Shown here: one piece after another, positions 1 through 10,952 of the stretch
Layout: each line of letters starts with the position of its first letter
Numbering within the stretch: the first letter of the stretch is position 1
Source of the DNA: Pulveribacter suum
GTDB lineage: Bacteria > Pseudomonadota > Gammaproteobacteria > Burkholderiales > Burkholderiaceae_C
Length of the DNA stretch: 64,000 bases
Assembly (NCBI RefSeq): GCF_003013695.1
Contig: NZ_CP027792.1
Span: forward strand, 2,438,501-2,502,500
Direction of reading: 5' to 3'
The notes under the pieces: generated by a model
Databases searched by the model: none
Seen by the model: only the letters and a program-made list of their open reading frames with translations
Told to the model about the DNA's origin: nothing
Program-made: the position numbers and the translations under genes

Positions 1-276
1 GACACAGCCATCGAGACCGCCGACGTGGCGTTGATGCAGGACGACCTGCGCAAACTCCCTGAGTTCATTGCGCTGTCGCGCCGGGTCGCTGGCGTGTTGA
101 AGGCGAACATCGCTTTCGCGATCGGAACGAAGGCAGTCTTCATGGTGCTGGCCTTCACGGGCCATGCCAGCCTGTGGCTGGCGATCCTCGCCGACATGGG
201 TGCGAGCTTGGCGGTGGTGTTCAACGGGTTGCGGCTGTTGAGGGACAAGCCGGCGGAGGCGCAGGATGCGCGTTGA
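1..276 (+). CDS. Heavy-metal P-type ATPase, C-terminal fragment
   Basis: The reading frame is open at the left edge of the window, so only the last 91 residues are present. They contain the end of the hinge region (an ETADVALM stretch, typical of P1B ATPases just after the GDGxNDxPAL motif) and the final two membrane helices, ending in a short Arg/Lys/Asp-rich cytoplasmic tail. Such pumps export divalent or monovalent metal ions across the inner membrane. The direct overlap with lspA downstream is an arrangement common in CadA/ZntA-type Zn/Cd/Pb resistance cassettes, so a divalent-metal exporter is likely. The metal-site motif lies outside the window and the substrate cannot be read. Confidence 0.85.
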   Translation, partial: DTAIETADVALMQDDLRKLPEFIALSRRVAGVLKANIAFAIGTKAVFMVLAFTGHASLWLAILADMGASLAVVFNGLRLLRDKPAEAQDAR

Positions 277-763
277 TCGCAGTTCGTGGGGCGCGCTCGG
301 CTTGGCCGCGTTCGTGATGCTTGCGGACGTTCTGACCAAGCAGGCTATCGTCGCGTGGGTCGCGTACGGTGCGCAGCACCCATGGCTGCCCATCCTCAAC
401 ATTGTCCATCTGCTGAATCCAGGTGCCGCATTCAGCTTCCTGAGCCAGGCCGGCGGGTGGCAGCGCTGGTTCTTCCTCGCCATCGCACTCATCGCCTCGT
501 TGTTCCTTCTCGTGATGATCTTGCGGCCGCAGACGCGGCCGCTGGAGCGCGCGGCTTTCGGCCTGATCCTCGGCGGAGCCCTGGGCAACGCGATCGACCG
601 CGTGCTGCGCGGTGCAGTGGTGGATTGGATCGATATGCACTGGGGCGGGTACCACTGGCCGGCTTTCAATGCCGCCGACGTGGGCATCAGTGCGGGAGTG
701 GCGGTGCTCGTGCTCGATGCCTGGCGCTCGTCGAGACAAAGGACGATTGCCGACCGTGCTTGA
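266..763 (+). CDS. lspA: Signal peptidase II (lipoprotein signal peptidase)
   Basis: This 165-residue polytopic inner-membrane aspartyl protease would remove signal peptides from prolipoproteins. Four hydrophobic segments are visible. The family motifs are present: NPGAAFSF near residue 51, GNAIDRV with the first catalytic Asp at about 111, and FNAADVGI with the second at about 138. The ATG start lies inside the end of the P-type ATPase gene (11-base overlap), so the two are probably translationally coupled. Dedicated lspA copies next to metal ATPase genes are common on mobile metal-resistance cassettes, and this is probably a second copy beside a chromosomal housekeeping one. That last point is inference. 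Confidence 0.93.
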   Translation: MRVDRSSWGALGLAAFVMLADVLTKQAIVAWVAYGAQHPWLPILNIVHLLNPGAAFSFLSQAGGWQRWFFLAIALIASLFLLVMILRPQTRPLERAAFGLILGGALGNAIDRVLRGAVVDWIDMHWGGYHWPAFNAADVGISAGVAVLVLDAWRSSRQRTIADRA

Positions 764-898
764 TGAGCTTGGTGAAGCTTGTCACTCCCAGTTTCCGGCT
801 TCGAAGGGACACTTCTACGCGGAGTAAAGGGGCACCTTACTGTCTTGGGCCACGAGACCTCCTTGAGATGAGCCCCCCGATTACACTTGTACTACCCC

Positions 899-1279
899 AT
901 GTCGCGCCGCCGCAATCGCTTGCTGACCACGTTCTTCGTGGTGCTGTCCCTGCTGTTCTCGCAGCTGGCACTGGCGAGCTACGTTTGCCCGGCAGACGCC
1001 GACACTGCTGCGATGGCCGCCATGATGGCCGCTGGCGAGCCGTGCAACGGCATGGACCAGGTGCAGCCGGTCTTTTGCCATCAGCATTCGGCTGGCGCAG
1101 CCCAGTCTTTCGAGGCCGTCAAAGTCCCTGCGCCGTCGCTACCAGCGATCGTGCAGGTACTGGTGGTGCCACCAGTGCTGCAAGCAACTGAAGCCCTCGC
1201 CGCCCCTCTGGCGGCCGATACGCAGGCCCGCCCGCCTCCAGACCCCCTCTTTCTCTCCACGCTCCGACTTCGAGTCTGA
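899..1279 (+). CDS. Small exported protein upstream of the RND copper efflux operon
   Basis: A 126-residue protein. It begins with an Arg-rich N-terminus and a hydrophobic core ending LALASYVCP, a good Sec signal peptide. The mature part has three Cys, a Met-rich patch (AAMAAMMAAGEPCNGMDQ), one CHQH motif and a Pro-rich tail. I do not recognise the family. Met/Cys/His residues and its place 77 bases ahead of a TolC-like gene suggest a periplasmic metal-binding accessory protein. A TTG four codons upstream keeps the frame open, but the ATG at 899 gives a cleaner signal peptide. It probably leads the cus-like operon. Confidence 0.6.
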   Translation: MSRRRNRLLTTFFVVLSLLFSQLALASYVCPADADTAAMAAMMAAGEPCNGMDQVQPVFCHQHSAGAAQSFEAVKVPAPSLPAIVQVLVVPPVLQATEALAAPLAADTQARPPPDPLFLSTLRLRV

Positions 1280-1356
1280 CGCCTCCGATCGACTGACAGG
1301 CGCCGGCGCGGCACGTCCGCTCGCCGGCAAACACCCCGTTTGTTCTCGGAGTTCCC

Positions 1357-2589
1357 ATGTTCACCCACTATCCGCGTGCGGCCCTTTTGGCCGTCGCCAT
1401 GCTGCCGGCCCTGGCGGCTGCTGCACCGCTCACGCTCGACCAGGCACTCGACCTCGCCGTGCAGCGCTCCGAAGCTGCGCATGCCGCACGTGCCGGCGTC
1501 GCCAGCGCGACCGAAACCGCACGCGCAGCGGGCCAGTTGCCCGATCCAATGCTGCGTGTGGGCGTCGAAAACCTGCCCATCACCGGCGGGGACCGTTTCA
1601 GCACGACCCGCGAATCGATGACGATGAAACGCATCGGCATCGCCCAGGAATGGGTATCGGCCGACAAGCGCGCAGCGCGCCAGGCCACCGCAGACGCGAT
1701 GGTCAACCGGGAGAGCGTCTCGGTCCAGGCAACGGCTGCGCAGGTGCGCACGCAAACGGCGCTGGCTTACCTGGACGTGTATTTCGCAGGCGAGGCACTC
1801 AAGCTGGCAACCCAGACCGAGCACCATGTGCACGAAGAGCTGGAAGCGGCCAAGGGCCGGCTGTGGTCGGCCGCCACCAACAGCCAGGAAGTGCTGGCGC
1901 TGACCAGTGCCCGCGGCGTCGCAGAGGACGATTCAGCCGATGTGTTGCAGCAGGAGCGCGGCGCGCGCGTGGCGCTGGAGCGTTGGGTCGGCGTCCCCGC
2001 AGATGATCTCGCGGCGCCGGTTGGCCTGCCGAACGTGGGTGAGGAGTCCTACGTCGCCAACCATCCCGCAGTCCTGGCCGCGCAGCGCGACATCGAGGTC
2101 GCAAGGCAGGAGGCCGCCGTTGCCGCCGCCAACCGCAAGCCGAACTGGTCGTGGGAAGTATCCTATGGCCAGCGCACCGGCTACTCGGACATGGTGTCGG
2201 TTGGCGTGAGCATTCCCTTGCCGGTTGCGCCGGCCCAACGACAGGACCGCGACACGGCGGCCAAGTTGGCGCTGGTCGACAAGGCCGAAGCCAATCTGGC
2301 GGAGGCCTCGCGCGCGGCGACGGCGGAGTTTCGCACGCTGGCCAGCGACGCCCAACGGCTAACCGATCGCGTCGAGCGGTATCAGGCAGCCGTTGTGGCT
2401 CCCGCCCGGCAGCGCACTGTTGTCACCTTGGCCGGCTACCGCTCGAACCAGGTCAGCCTGGTGACGCTGTTCGAGGCGCGTCGTGCGGAGGTCGAAACGC
2501 AAAGGAAGCTGCTTTCGCTGAAGCGAGACCTGGCGAAGGTGCAGGCCCAACTGGCCTTCAAGCCTCTCCTGGCGGGAGGTGCCCCATGA
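1357..2589 (+). CDS. cusC: TolC/CzcC-family outer-membrane channel of a Cus-type efflux pump
   Basis: This 410-residue protein has a Sec signal peptide (ALLAVAMLPALAAAAP) and no lipobox. Two repeats of the outer-membrane-efflux domain follow, recognisable from the LDLAVQRSEAAHAARAGV and VRTQTALAYLDVYFA stretches and long amphipathic helices. It forms the outer-membrane exit duct of a tripartite RND pump. Its stop codon overlaps the start of the adaptor gene (ATGA at 2586-2589), so channel, adaptor and pump are translationally coupled. CusC and CzcC both fit by similarity. The downstream CusF domains point to Cu(I)/Ag(I) rather than Co/Zn/Cd. Confidence 0.88.
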   Translation: MFTHYPRAALLAVAMLPALAAAAPLTLDQALDLAVQRSEAAHAARAGVASATETARAAGQLPDPMLRVGVENLPITGGDRFSTTRESMTMKRIGIAQEWVSADKRAARQATADAMVNRESVSVQATAAQVRTQTALAYLDVYFAGEALKLATQTEHHVHEELEAAKGRLWSAATNSQEVLALTSARGVAEDDSADVLQQERGARVALERWVGVPADDLAAPVGLPNVGEESYVANHPAVLAAQRDIEVARQEAAVAAANRKPNWSWEVSYGQRTGYSDMVSVGVSIPLPVAPAQRQDRDTAAKLALVDKAEANLAEASRAATAEFRTLASDAQRLTDRVERYQAAVVAPARQRTVVTLAGYRSNQVSLVTLFEARRAEVETQRKLLSLKRDLAKVQAQLAFKPLLAGGAP

Positions 2590-4097
2590 AGCGCGCTCTG
2601 CCAATTGCCCTCTCGCTCCTCGGTGCCGCCGTGCTGGCCGTTGGCAGCTTCTACGCCGGACGCCAGACCGGCACCGCCACCGAGGCACCGATGGCGGCCA
2701 CGCCGGGGGTGGCGGCATCAGGTACCGCAGAGCGCAAGGTGCTGTACTGGCACGACCCGATGGTGCCGGGCCAGCGCTTCGACAAGCCCGGCAAATCGCC
2801 GTTCATGGACATGCAGCTCGTTCCCGTCTATGCCGACGAAGCGAGCGACTCGGGCGTGAAGATCAGCCCGACGGTGCAGCAGAACCTGGGCATCCGTACC
2901 ACGGTGGTCAGCCGGGTGGACGTGTCGTCGTCCTTCGACGCGGTCGGCACCGTGCAATTCGATGAGCGCCTCAGTGTCGCGGTCCAGACCCGTGTGGCCG
3001 GCTACGTCGAGCGCCTGGCCGTGCGCGCGCCCATGGAGCGGGTCCGCAAAGGCCAGCCGCTCGCAACCCTGTTCGCGCCGGACTGGCTGGGAGCGCAGAA
3101 TGAACTGCTTGCGCTCCAGCGTGCGGGCGCATCGGAAGACCTGGTGGCGGCCGCACGTGAGCGCATGCGCGCCTTGTCCATCCCTGAGGCCCTCATCCAC
3201 CAGAGCGAAGCAGCCGGCACGGCGCAGGCGCGTTTCACGCTCAGTGCGCCGGTCAGCGGCGTGATCGCGGAACTCGGTGTGCGCGAGGGCGTGGCGGTCT
3301 CTCCGGGCATGACGTTGTTTCGCATCGCGGGCCTGGAGAAGGTATGGGCGGTGGCGGAGGTGCCCGAGGCGCAAGCGGTACGCCTGACGCGCGGCCAGAA
3401 GGTCCGGGCCGTCCTCCAAGCCGATGCCAGCCAAGCCTTTGGCGGCGAGCTCAAAGAGATCCTGCCGCAGGTCAGCGCGAGCACCCGGACACTGCAGGCG
3501 CGCTTTGAAGTCGACAACGCGGGGGGCAGGCTGATGCCCGGGATGCTGCTGCGCCTGCAGGTCACCGGGCCTTCGGCTTCTCGCCTGGTCGTACCCGCCG
3601 AAGCGGTGATCCGCACCGGCACACGCACCGTCGCCATCGTTCGCAAGGACAACGGCGCGTTCGAGCCTCGCGACATCCAGTTGGGCGCTGACCTCGGCGA
3701 CACCGTCGAGGTGGTTACCGGGCTCGCCGATGGCGACCGGGTCGTTGCCAGTGGCCAGTTCCTCATCGATTCCGAGGCGCGGCTGCGCTCCGTGCTGGGC
3801 GCGATGACCGCAGTCACCGCGGTACCTGCAGGCCCCCCCTCCGCGCCGGCACCGATGCCGGCGAACGTGCACACCGGCGACGGCAAGGTCGAAAGCATCG
3901 ACGCGGACGGCATCACCATCTCCCACGGCCCTATTGCTTCGTTGAAGTGGCCCGCAATGACCATGGGCTTCAGCAAGCCCACCGGCAAGGCCTTTGCCGA
4001 CATCAAGCCGGGTGACATGGTTCGCTTCGAGTTCAGGCAAGGCGGCTCGATGGACTATGAGCTGGTGTCCGTGCAGCGCCTTGGAGCTGCCAAGTGA
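2586..4097 (+). CDS. cusB: RND periplasmic adaptor (CusB-like) with fused C-terminal CusF domain
   Basis: This 503-residue membrane-fusion protein starts at an ATG overlapping the preceding stop codon. An N-terminal hydrophobic anchor (about 5-25) is followed by a heavy-metal-binding segment at about 54-83 with YWHDPM and [11 protein letters not shown]. The lipoyl/beta-barrel adaptor core occupies about 90-400. The last ~70 residues form a CusF domain carrying WPAMTMGF, the Trp and two Met of the CusF Cu(I)/Ag(I) site. Adaptor and metallochaperone are therefore one chain, so the chaperone is delivered at the pump. The next gene begins at a GTG overlapping this stop. Confidence 0.92.
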   Translation: MKRALPIALSLLGAAVLAVGSFYAGRQTGTATEAPMAATPGVAASGTAERKVLYWHDPMVPGQRFDKPGKSPFMDMQLVPVYADEASDSGVKISPTVQQNLGIRTTVVSRVDVSSSFDAVGTVQFDERLSVAVQTRVAGYVERLAVRAPMERVRKGQPLATLFAPDWLGAQNELLALQRAGASEDLVAAARERMRALSIPEALIHQSEAAGTAQARFTLSAPVSGVIAELGVREGVAVSPGMTLFRIAGLEKVWAVAEVPEAQAVRLTRGQKVRAVLQADASQAFGGELKEILPQVSASTRTLQARFEVDNAGGRLMPGMLLRLQVTGPSASRLVVPAEAVIRTGTRTVAIVRKDNGAFEPRDIQLGADLGDTVEVVTGLADGDRVVASGQFLIDSEARLRSVLGAMTAVTAVPAGPPSAPAPMPANVHTGDGKVESIDADGITISHGPIASLKWPAMTMGFSKPTGKAFADIKPGDMVRFEFRQGGSMDYELVSVQRLGAAK

Positions 4098-7000
4098 TCG
4101 CTGCCCTCATCCGCTGGTCGATCGGCAACCGGTTCCTCGTGCTCATCGCCACGGCGTTCCTCGTGGCTGCGGGGATCTGGTCGGTCAGGCACACGCCTGT
4201 CGACGCGTTGCCGGACCTGTCGGACACCCAGGTCATCGTGCGCACGACGTATCCCGGCAAGCCGCCCCAGGTGGTCGAGGACCTGGTCACCTATCCGCTC
4301 ACCACCACCATGCTCAGCGTGCCCGGGGCGAAGACGGTTCGTGGCTACTCGTTCTTCGGTGACTCCTTCGTCTACGTTCTGTTCGACGACAAGACCGACC
4401 CGTACTGGGCCAGGTCGCGTGTCGTGGAATACCTGAGCCAGGTGCAAAGCAGGTTGCCCACCGGGGCAACGGCCGCGCTCGGCCCGGACGCCACCGGCGT
4501 GGGCTGGGTCTATGAGTACGCGCTTGTCGATCGCACGGGTAAGAACGACCTTGGACAGCTGCGTGCGCTCAATGACTGGTTCTTGAAGTTCGAGCTGAAG
4601 ACGGTGCCGGACGTGGCCGAAGTCGCCAGCATCGGCGGGATGGTGCGGCAGTACCAGGTGGTTCTGGACCCCGACCGCATGCGGGCGCTGGGCGTCACGC
4701 AGGGCGCGGTGATCGACGCCCTGGGCAAGGCCAACCAGGCCGCTGGAGGCTCTGTCGTCGAGCTGGCTGAGGCGGAGTACATGGTCCGTTCGCGCGGCTT
4801 CCTGAAGTCGCTCGACGACTTCCGCACCATTGCGCTGCCCGTCTCGGGCACGACGCCGGTGCTCCTGCGCGATGTGGCGACCGTGCAGATCGGCCCGGAG
4901 ATGCGCCGCGGCATCGCCGAACTGGACGGTGAAGGCGAAGTCGTGGGCGGTGTCGTGGTCATGCGCTCGGGAAAGAACGCCAGGACCACCATCGAGGCGG
5001 TCAAGGCCAAGCTGGCTGCCTTGAAGCCGAGCCTGCCGCAGGGCGTCGAGGTGGTCGAGACCTACGACCGCTCCAAGCTCATCGACCGCGCCGTCCTGAA
5101 CCTGCGCGACAAGCTCGCCGAAGAGTTCATCGTGGTAGCGCTCGTCTGCGCGGTGTTCCTGTTCCACCTGCGCTCGGCACTGGTCGCCGTCGTCACGCTG
5201 CCGGTGGGTGTGCTGACGGCGTTCATCGTGATGCACTGGCAAGGTGTCAGCGCGAACATCCTGAGCTTGTCGGGCGTGGCCATCGCGCTGGGGGCGATGG
5301 TGGACGCGTCAGTGGTGCTGGTCGAGGCGGCGCACAAGCACCTGGAGCACTTCGAAGACCAGCACCAGCGGCAACCGACGGTGTCCGAGCGCTGGGCGCT
5401 GATCGCGCAGGCCTCGGTCGAGGTCGGACCGGCGCTGTTCTTCTCGCTGCTGGTCATCACGCTGTCGTTCCTGCCGGTGTTCACGCTCGAAGCGCAGGAA
5501 GGCCGGCTGTTTGCGCCACTGGCCTTCACGAAGACCTATGCCATGGCGGCAGCAGCCGGGCTGTCGGTGACGCTGGTACCGGTCCTGATGGGCTACCTGG
5601 TCCGAGGCCGCATTCCGAGGGAGACGGCGAACCCGCTCAATCGTTTCCTCATCGCTGTCTACCGTCCCGCGCTGGAGCTGGTGCTCCGGTTCCCGAAGCT
5701 CACCCTGGCGATCGCGGCCCTGGTGCTGGCGATCACCGCGGTGCCGGTCATGCGCCTGGGCGGTGAGTTCATGCCGGCGCTCGACGAGGGCGACCTGCTG
5801 TACATGCCCTCGGCGCTGCCGGGCCTGTCGATCTCCAAGGCGTCGGAATTGCTGCAGCAGACCGACAGGCTCATCAAGACGGTGCCAGAGGTCGAGCGCG
5901 TGTTCGGCAAGGCCGGACGCGCGGACACGGCGACGGACCCCGCACCGCTGGAGATGTTCGAGACGACCATCCAGTTCAAGCCGCGCGACCAGTGGCGAGC
6001 GGGCATGACGCCGGACAAGCTGGTCGAGGAACTGGACCGCGTCGTCAAGGTGCCCGGCCTGTCCAACGTATGGGTGCCGCCCATCCGCAACCGCATCGAC
6101 ATGCTGGCCACGGGCATCAAGAGTCCGGTGGGCATCAAAGTCGCCGGGGCGGACCTTGCGACGATTGACCGCCTGACCGCACAGGTCGAGGCGGCGGTGA
6201 GGAGCGTGCCCGGCGTGTCTTCGGCCCTCGCCGAACGGCTGACCGGTGGCCGCTATATCGACGTGGACGTGGACCGGCCTGCCGCAGCGCGCCATGGTTT
6301 GTCCGTGGCCGATGTACAGAGCATCGTCTCGACGGCCATCGGCGGCGACAACGTCGGGGAAGTGATCCAGGGCCGCGAGCGCTACCCCATCAATGTGCGC
6401 TACCCGCGTGAGATTCGCGACTCGCTGCAGCGCCTGCGGGAGCTGCCGTTCGTCACAGAGAGGGGGGCGACGGTGCTGCTGCAGGACGTGGCGCGCATCT
6501 CCATCGAGGAAGGGCCGCCGATGCTGCGCAGCGAGAACGCTCGCCTGTCGGGCTGGGTTTACGTCGATGTTCGCGGCCGGGACCTGCGTTCGGTCGTGAC
6601 CGATATGCAGGCAGCGGTGACTAAGCAAGTGGCATTGCCAGCCGGCTACGCCGTTTCCTGGTCCGGCCAGTTCGAATACCTGGAGCGCGCCACCGAGCGA
6701 CTGAAGGTGGTCGTGCCCGTGACGGTGGCGGTCATCTTCGTTCTGCTGTACCTGCTGTTCCGCTCGTTCAGCGATGCGGCGATCGTGATGGCCGCGGTGC
6801 CGTTCTCGCTGGTCGGAGGCTTCTGGCTGGTCTGGGCGCTGGGGCATTCGATCTCGGTCGCGACGGCGGTCGGTTTCATCGCGCTCGCAGGTCTCGCGGC
6901 GGAGTTCGGCGTGGTGATGCTCGTCTACCTGAAGAACGCCCATGCACGTCGCCTTGCCGAAGGGCAACCGGACTCGGACGAGACGCTGCTGGCGGCCATC

Positions 7001-7267
7001 CGCGAGGGCGCAGTGCATCGGGTACGGCCCAAGGCGATGACAGTCGCCGTCGTGATGGCGGGCCTGGTGCCCATCCTGCTGGGGACCGGCACCGGCTCGG
7101 AGATCATGACCCGCATCGCCGCGCCGATGGTCGGAGGCATGGTCACGGCACCGCTGCTGAGCATGCTGGTAATACCGGCCGTGTGGTATTTGGTGCACCG
7201 CAAGCGCGACGCGAGGTATCACCGCTCCTCTGCGGGGAACCCGGCCACCACGGCCTCAACGCCCTGA
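4094..7267 (+). CDS. cusA: Heavy-metal RND efflux pump (CusA-like)
   Basis: At 1057 residues it has the usual length of the HME-RND family. The start is GTG inside the stop of the adaptor gene (GTGA). Visible signatures are the first membrane helix and the porter-domain opening ([13 protein letters not shown]), the HME motif [20 protein letters not shown] in the TM4 region, [14 protein letters not shown] at the start of the second half, and paired blocks of membrane helices around residues 340-530 and 870-1040. It is the proton-driven inner-membrane pump taking Cu(I)/Ag(I) to the outer-membrane channel. The monovalent assignment rests on the CusF domains next to it. A CzcA-type substrate is the main alternative. 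Confidence 0.92.
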   Translation: MIAALIRWSIGNRFLVLIATAFLVAAGIWSVRHTPVDALPDLSDTQVIVRTTYPGKPPQVVEDLVTYPLTTTMLSVPGAKTVRGYSFFGDSFVYVLFDDKTDPYWARSRVVEYLSQVQSRLPTGATAALGPDATGVGWVYEYALVDRTGKNDLGQLRALNDWFLKFELKTVPDVAEVASIGGMVRQYQVVLDPDRMRALGVTQGAVIDALGKANQAAGGSVVELAEAEYMVRSRGFLKSLDDFRTIALPVSGTTPVLLRDVATVQIGPEMRRGIAELDGEGEVVGGVVVMRSGKNARTTIEAVKAKLAALKPSLPQGVEVVETYDRSKLIDRAVLNLRDKLAEEFIVVALVCAVFLFHLRSALVAVVTLPVGVLTAFIVMHWQGVSANILSLSGVAIALGAMVDASVVLVEAAHKHLEHFEDQHQRQPTVSERWALIAQASVEVGPALFFSLLVITLSFLPVFTLEAQEGRLFAPLAFTKTYAMAAAAGLSVTLVPVLMGYLVRGRIPRETANPLNRFLIAVYRPALELVLRFPKLTLAIAALVLAITAVPVMRLGGEFMPALDEGDLLYMPSALPGLSISKASELLQQTDRLIKTVPEVERVFGKAGRADTATDPAPLEMFETTIQFKPRDQWRAGMTPDKLVEELDRVVKVPGLSNVWVPPIRNRIDMLATGIKSPVGIKVAGADLATIDRLTAQVEAAVRSVPGVSSALAERLTGGRYIDVDVDRPAAARHGLSVADVQSIVSTAIGGDNVGEVIQGRERYPINVRYPREIRDSLQRLRELPFVTERGATVLLQDVARISIEEGPPMLRSENARLSGWVYVDVRGRDLRSVVTDMQAAVTKQVALPAGYAVSWSGQFEYLERATERLKVVVPVTVAVIFVLLYLLFRSFSDAAIVMAAVPFSLVGGFWLVWALGHSISVATAVGFIALAGLAAEFGVVMLVYLKNAHARRLAEGQPDSDETLLAAIREGAVHRVRPKAMTVAVVMAGLVPILLGTGTGSEIMTRIAAPMVGGMVTAPLLSMLVIPAVWYLVHRKRDARYHRSSAGNPATTASTP

Positions 7268-7296
7268 AAACCCATCAACCAACTGACGAAGGACCC

Positions 7297-7635
7297 ATGA
7301 TGAAAGTACACCACATCCTGATCGCTGCCATCCTGGAGGCGGCCGCTGCCCAGGCTTCGGCGCAAGGCATGTCAATGCCTGCGAAACCAGCGGCCGCCTC
7401 TGCTCCGGCGATGCCACTGGTCGACGGCGAGGTCCGCAAGCTCGATCCTGCGGCAGGCCTCGTCGTGCTGCAGCACGGCGACATCCCGAACCTGGCCATG
7501 CCCGGTATGACGATGGGCTTCGACGTCGCGGACAAGAAGATGCTGAATGGCCTGAAGGTGGGGGACAAGGTGCGGTTTCAGGCCGAGATGATCAAGGGCA
7601 AGGCGACCGTGACCGAGTTGAAGACGGTCAAGTAG
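7297..7635 (+). CDS. cusF: CusF-like periplasmic copper/silver-binding protein
   Basis: A 112-residue protein with a Sec signal peptide (IAAILEAAAAQASAQG), a Met/Ala-rich linker and one CusF small beta-barrel domain. The metal-site region reads QHGDIPNLAMPGMTMGF. The His and the MTM methionines of CusF are kept, but the Trp that caps the metal in E. coli CusF is Met here. The start chosen is the first of two adjacent ATGs, with a GA-rich stretch (ACGAAGGA) just upstream. It follows cusA by 29 bases and closes the plus-strand operon, converging with the P-type ATPase gene. It should hand Cu(I) to the Cus pump. Confidence 0.9.
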   Translation: MMKVHHILIAAILEAAAAQASAQGMSMPAKPAAASAPAMPLVDGEVRKLDPAAGLVVLQHGDIPNLAMPGMTMGFDVADKKMLNGLKVGDKVRFQAEMIKGKATVTELKTVK

Positions 7636-7671
7636 TGCAGCGGCTCTTCGGGCAATTTTGATCGCAACAAG

Positions 7672-9975
7672 CTATTTCTGGCTTTCGCCGCCGAACTGCT
7701 GGGAACGCAGTCGAAGCGAGTTCGCGATGACGCTCACTGACGAAAGAGCCATCGCTGCTGCCGCGACCACCGGCGACAGCAGGAGCCCGAAAGCGGGATA
7801 AAGAACGCCGGCAGCGAGCGGAATCCCCGCTACGTTGTAAGCAAACGAGAGGAAGAGGTTCTGGCGGATGTTGCGCATGGTCGCCTTAGACAGGGCGCGC
7901 GCACGCACGATGCCCATCAGGTCCCCTGTGAGCAAGGTGATTCCTGAACTCTCCATGGCCACATCGGTACCCGTGCCCATCGCGATACCAACATCGGCGG
8001 CGGCCAGGGCTGGGGCGTCGTTCACACCATCGCCGGCCATGGCGACAACCCTGCCTTCGCCCTTCAATCGTTGCACGACCGCCGCCTTGTCCTCTGGGAA
8101 CACTTCGGGGATGACCTCGTCGATGCCGAGATCCCGTGCCACAGCTTCGGCGGTTGTGCGCCCATCACCGGTGAGCATCACGATCCGCATGCCAGCGCTG
8201 CGCAGTTCCTGGATGGCCTGCTTTGCGGTCAGTTTGATGGGGTCGGCGATCCCCACGAAGCCCGCCAGGCGGCCCCCAACGGCCACAAAGATGACTGTTG
8301 CAGCCTCGGCGCGTGCCTGTTCTGCCCGGGTGTTCAGTTCGGTCGTATCAATCCCATGCTCCGCGAGAAATTTCGCGCTGCCGCAGATGACGGCCGTCCC
8401 TTCGATGGTGCCGAGAACGCCCTTGCCAACCGGTGAGTCAAAGTCCACCACAGGCAGCAGGGAGAGGCTGCGTTCTTGAGCCTTCGCGACGATGGCGGCC
8501 GCCAATGGGTGTTCGCTCGCTCGTTCGACGCTGGCCAACTTTTGGAGAACATCCGATTCGTCGAAGCCTGGGAGCGTGACGATCCGGGTCACTTTGGGGC
8601 GGCCCTCGGTGAGGGTCCCGGTCTTGTCCACGACCAAGGTGTCCACCTTCTGCATGCGCTCCAGTGCCTCGGCATCCCGGACGAGAACACCGCTTTGCGC
8701 GCCACGCCCGACCCCCACCATGATCGACATGGGCGTTGCAAGGCCCAAAGCGCACGGGCAGGCGATGATGAGCACCGCAACAGCCGCGATCAGTGCATGC
8801 GAGAAGGCGGGCGCCGGCCCCCAGGCCATCCAGGCAACGAAGGTGAGGACAGTGGCTACAAGCACGGCGGGAACGAACCAGCCTGCGACCTGGTCGGCCA
8901 TGCGCTGAATCGGCGCGCGGCTTCTCTGCGCGGTCGCCACCATGTGGACGATCTGCGAGAGCAGCGTGTCTGCGCCTACCTTCTCCGCGCGCATCACGAA
9001 GCCGCCCGTCTGGTTCATGGTGCCTGCGGTGACCTTGGAACCTGGCGCCTTCGCAACTGGCATCGGCTCGCCGGTCACCATCGACTCGTCTACCGTGCCT
9101 TTGCCTTCTACCAACTCACCATCGACTGGCACCTTGTCGCCGGGCCGAACGCGAAGGAGTTCACCGGTTTCGATGGCGTCCAAGGGAACTGTTTCGTCGT
9201 GCCCACCGGCATTGACCCGCAACGCCGTCTTGGGTGCCAGGTCGAGCAAGGCGCGGATGGCCCCCGAGGTCTTCTCCCGGGCGCGTAGCTCAAGAACCTG
9301 GCCGAGCAGGACAAGTACGGTGATGACGGCGGCCGCCTCGAAGTAGATCGGTACTGCGCCGTCGCCCGACCTAAACGAAGGCGGGAACACCCCGGGGGCC
9401 ACGGTCCCGACAAGGCTGTAGGTCCACGCCGCACCTGTGCCGAGCGCAATCAGGGTGAACATGTTGAGATGGCGGCTTCGCAATGAAGCCCAGCCACGGG
9501 TGAAGAACGGCCAGCCCGCCCACAACACGACCGGCGTGGCCAACAGCAGTTGAGTCCAGTTCGAGGTCTGCTGGCCGACCAAGTGATGCAGGTTGACGAG
9601 GTGCGAGCCCATTTCCAGGACGAAGACGGGCGCCGTGAGAGCCAATGCGATCCAGAAGCGGCGGGTCATGTCCCGAAGCTCTGGGCTTTCCTGTGCTCCA
9701 GCCGTAGCCAGGACGGGCTCCAATGCCATCCCGCAGATGGGGCAAGTGCCCGGCCCTACCTGCCGAATCTGAGGGTGCATCGGGCAGGTGTATTCAGCGT
9801 CCATACCACCTTGTGCAACGGGCGCGGTGCGCTTGTGGCTGTGATGACCGTCGTGGTGGTGCGCACCGTGCATGGTCCCACCCGCAGCCGCGCCTTGGGC
9901 CGGGTGTTGATGCTCCACGTCAGGCTTCTCCATGGAGCAATGGTTGTGCTCGTGCGAGCTTGTGGTCCGCGTCAT
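7672..9975 (-). CDS. copA: Cu(I)-exporting P1B-type ATPase
   Basis: A 767-residue pump. The N-terminus is His-rich and carries a heavy-metal-binding segment (YTCPMHP...GTCPICGM, about 62-83) instead of a CxxC HMA domain. Then come the actuator loop (TGEP at about 301), the CPC metal motif [12 protein letters not shown] (about 404-415), the phosphorylation motif DKTGT (Asp at about 451) and [13 protein letters not shown] identifies a monovalent copper/silver exporter. I chose ATG 9975, not the in-frame GTG at 9996, because an AGGAG lies 8 bases before it and the mapped -10 element (9997-10002) would leave the GTG upstream of the transcript start. It has its own CueR-type promoter. Confidence 0.94.
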   Translation of the reverse strand: MTRTTSSHEHNHCSMEKPDVEHQHPAQGAAAGGTMHGAHHHDGHHSHKRTAPVAQGGMDAEYTCPMHPQIRQVGPGTCPICGMALEPVLATAGAQESPELRDMTRRFWIALALTAPVFVLEMGSHLVNLHHLVGQQTSNWTQLLLATPVVLWAGWPFFTRGWASLRSRHLNMFTLIALGTGAAWTYSLVGTVAPGVFPPSFRSGDGAVPIYFEAAAVITVLVLLGQVLELRAREKTSGAIRALLDLAPKTALRVNAGGHDETVPLDAIETGELLRVRPGDKVPVDGELVEGKGTVDESMVTGEPMPVAKAPGSKVTAGTMNQTGGFVMRAEKVGADTLLSQIVHMVATAQRSRAPIQRMADQVAGWFVPAVLVATVLTFVAWMAWGPAPAFSHALIAAVAVLIIACPCALGLATPMSIMVGVGRGAQSGVLVRDAEALERMQKVDTLVVDKTGTLTEGRPKVTRIVTLPGFDESDVLQKLASVERASEHPLAAAIVAKAQERSLSLLPVVDFDSPVGKGVLGTIEGTAVICGSAKFLAEHGIDTTELNTRAEQARAEAATVIFVAVGGRLAGFVGIADPIKLTAKQAIQELRSAGMRIVMLTGDGRTTAEAVARDLGIDEVIPEVFPEDKAAVVQRLKGEGRVVAMAGDGVNDAPALAAADVGIAMGTGTDVAMESSGITLLTGDLMGIVRARALSKATMRNIRQNLFLSFAYNVAGIPLAAGVLYPAFGLLLSPVVAAAAMALSSVSVIANSLRLRSQQFGGESQK

Positions 9976-9996
9976 TGGAAAATCTCCTTGCTTCAC

Positions 9997-10027
9997 AAGG
10001 TAAGCCCTCCAACGGTTGGAAGGTCAA
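9997..10027 (-). promoter_or_regulatory. MerR/CueR-type promoter-operator of the copper ATPase gene
   Basis: On the minus strand a -35 box TTGACC (10022-10027) is followed by a 19-base spacer and a -10 box TACCTT (9997-10002). The long spacer holds the dyad CTTCCAACCGTTGGAGG. A 19-base spacer filled by such a dyad is the hallmark of promoters untwisted by MerR-family activators, and the TTCC/GGA pattern resembles CueR/HmrR sites. No merR-family gene is in the window, so the activator would act in trans. Confidence 0.85.
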
Positions 10028-10202
10028 GCCGTGGACCATGCAATCGGGCCCACCGGCTGGCGACACTGATGCTCAGCCGGCCCCCGATAAGGCCATCAGT
10101 TCAATGCATGGGCGGCTTCCGCATAGTTGGCGGCCCGCCCTCTGAACCTCCCATGAGGCTACCTCTTAGGCACTTTTGTTCGGCCAATCGGCCTTGAGCT
10201 CC

Positions 10203-10784
10203 TCAGCGGATCGGCTGAAGCGTGTCGATGCCGGTGCTTTCATCTGTTTCTGGAGGCGGCGGCGGCACGTGCCGATCCCTGTAGGACGGAAGATCAGGTG
10301 CGCCATTGGGCACGCGCTGAGCCTCCAGCCGGGCGATGTGTCGCTTCATTTGCGTGATCTCACGAATTTGCGCATCGATGATCCCATCAGCCAGCTTGCG
10401 CACTTCAGGATCTTTGATGTGCGCTCTCTCGCTGGTCATGATCGCGATTGAATGGTGCGGGACCATCGCCTTCATGTAGCTCACGTCATCGACGGTTTCC
10501 TGACTGCGAACGAGCCAGAGAGCTATGGCGAAAACTACTACGCTGCCGAGAAAGATCGCCATGTTGGCTCTCTTGCTTTTGTACATGCTCGTCATGAAGC
10601 CGAGCATGATGAACGCCATGGCCGCGCCCATCACGATGGCCATCCACGCGCGCGTCTGGCTGAACTCTACGTGGCTTAGGACGTAGGTGTTCAAATACAT
10701 CAGCCCGTACATAACGACCGTCGATGTCGCCACCATCGCGGCGAAGCGGCCATATCCCATTCTCATATCGCTACCGTCCTCCAT
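10203..10784 (-). CDS. DUF305 membrane protein
   Basis: A 193-residue protein with three hydrophobic segments in the first ~100 residues and a DUF305 domain behind them, marked by MVPHHSIAIMTSERAH and LADGIIDAQIREITQM. A Pro-rich tail follows. DUF305 proteins are His/Met-rich four-helix proteins often found in metal-resistance clusters. No biochemical role is firmly known to me. ATG 10784 is preceded by CAGGAG at 6 bases, better than the ORF's first codon. It lies upstream of the copper ATPase gene on the same strand, but that gene has its own promoter in the 227-base gap, so the two need not be cotranscribed. Confidence 0.82.
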   Translation of the reverse strand: MEDGSDMRMGYGRFAAMVATSTVVMYGLMYLNTYVLSHVEFSQTRAWMAIVMGAAMAFIMLGFMTSMYKSKRANMAIFLGSVVVFAIALWLVRSQETVDDVSYMKAMVPHHSIAIMTSERAHIKDPEVRKLADGIIDAQIREITQMKRHIARLEAQRVPNGAPDLPSYRDRHVPPPPPETDESTGIDTLQPIR

Positions 10785-10952
10785 TTCGCTCTCCTGGGTA
10801 AAGGTGATCGTGAGCATCGCCTCGTAAGAACATCAAAGGGCAAACGGCGGCCATGCGGGGTTACCAGGGATCTTGCAAACACAGCATGTACGCACGAGGA
10901 CTGCTGTCTTCGTACCGAGTTAGATGCGCAGGCGCGTTAGCGGCCGGGCGGA

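Noticed and set aside
863..893. TTGAGA and TGTACT with a 19-base gap before the gene at 899, a possible MerR-type promoter
   Set aside because: No dyad in the spacer and the expected transcript start would fall at or after the ATG.
2718..4040. Long minus-strand frame opposite cusB
   Set aside because: Antisense shadow of a clear adaptor gene with HMBD and CusF motifs.
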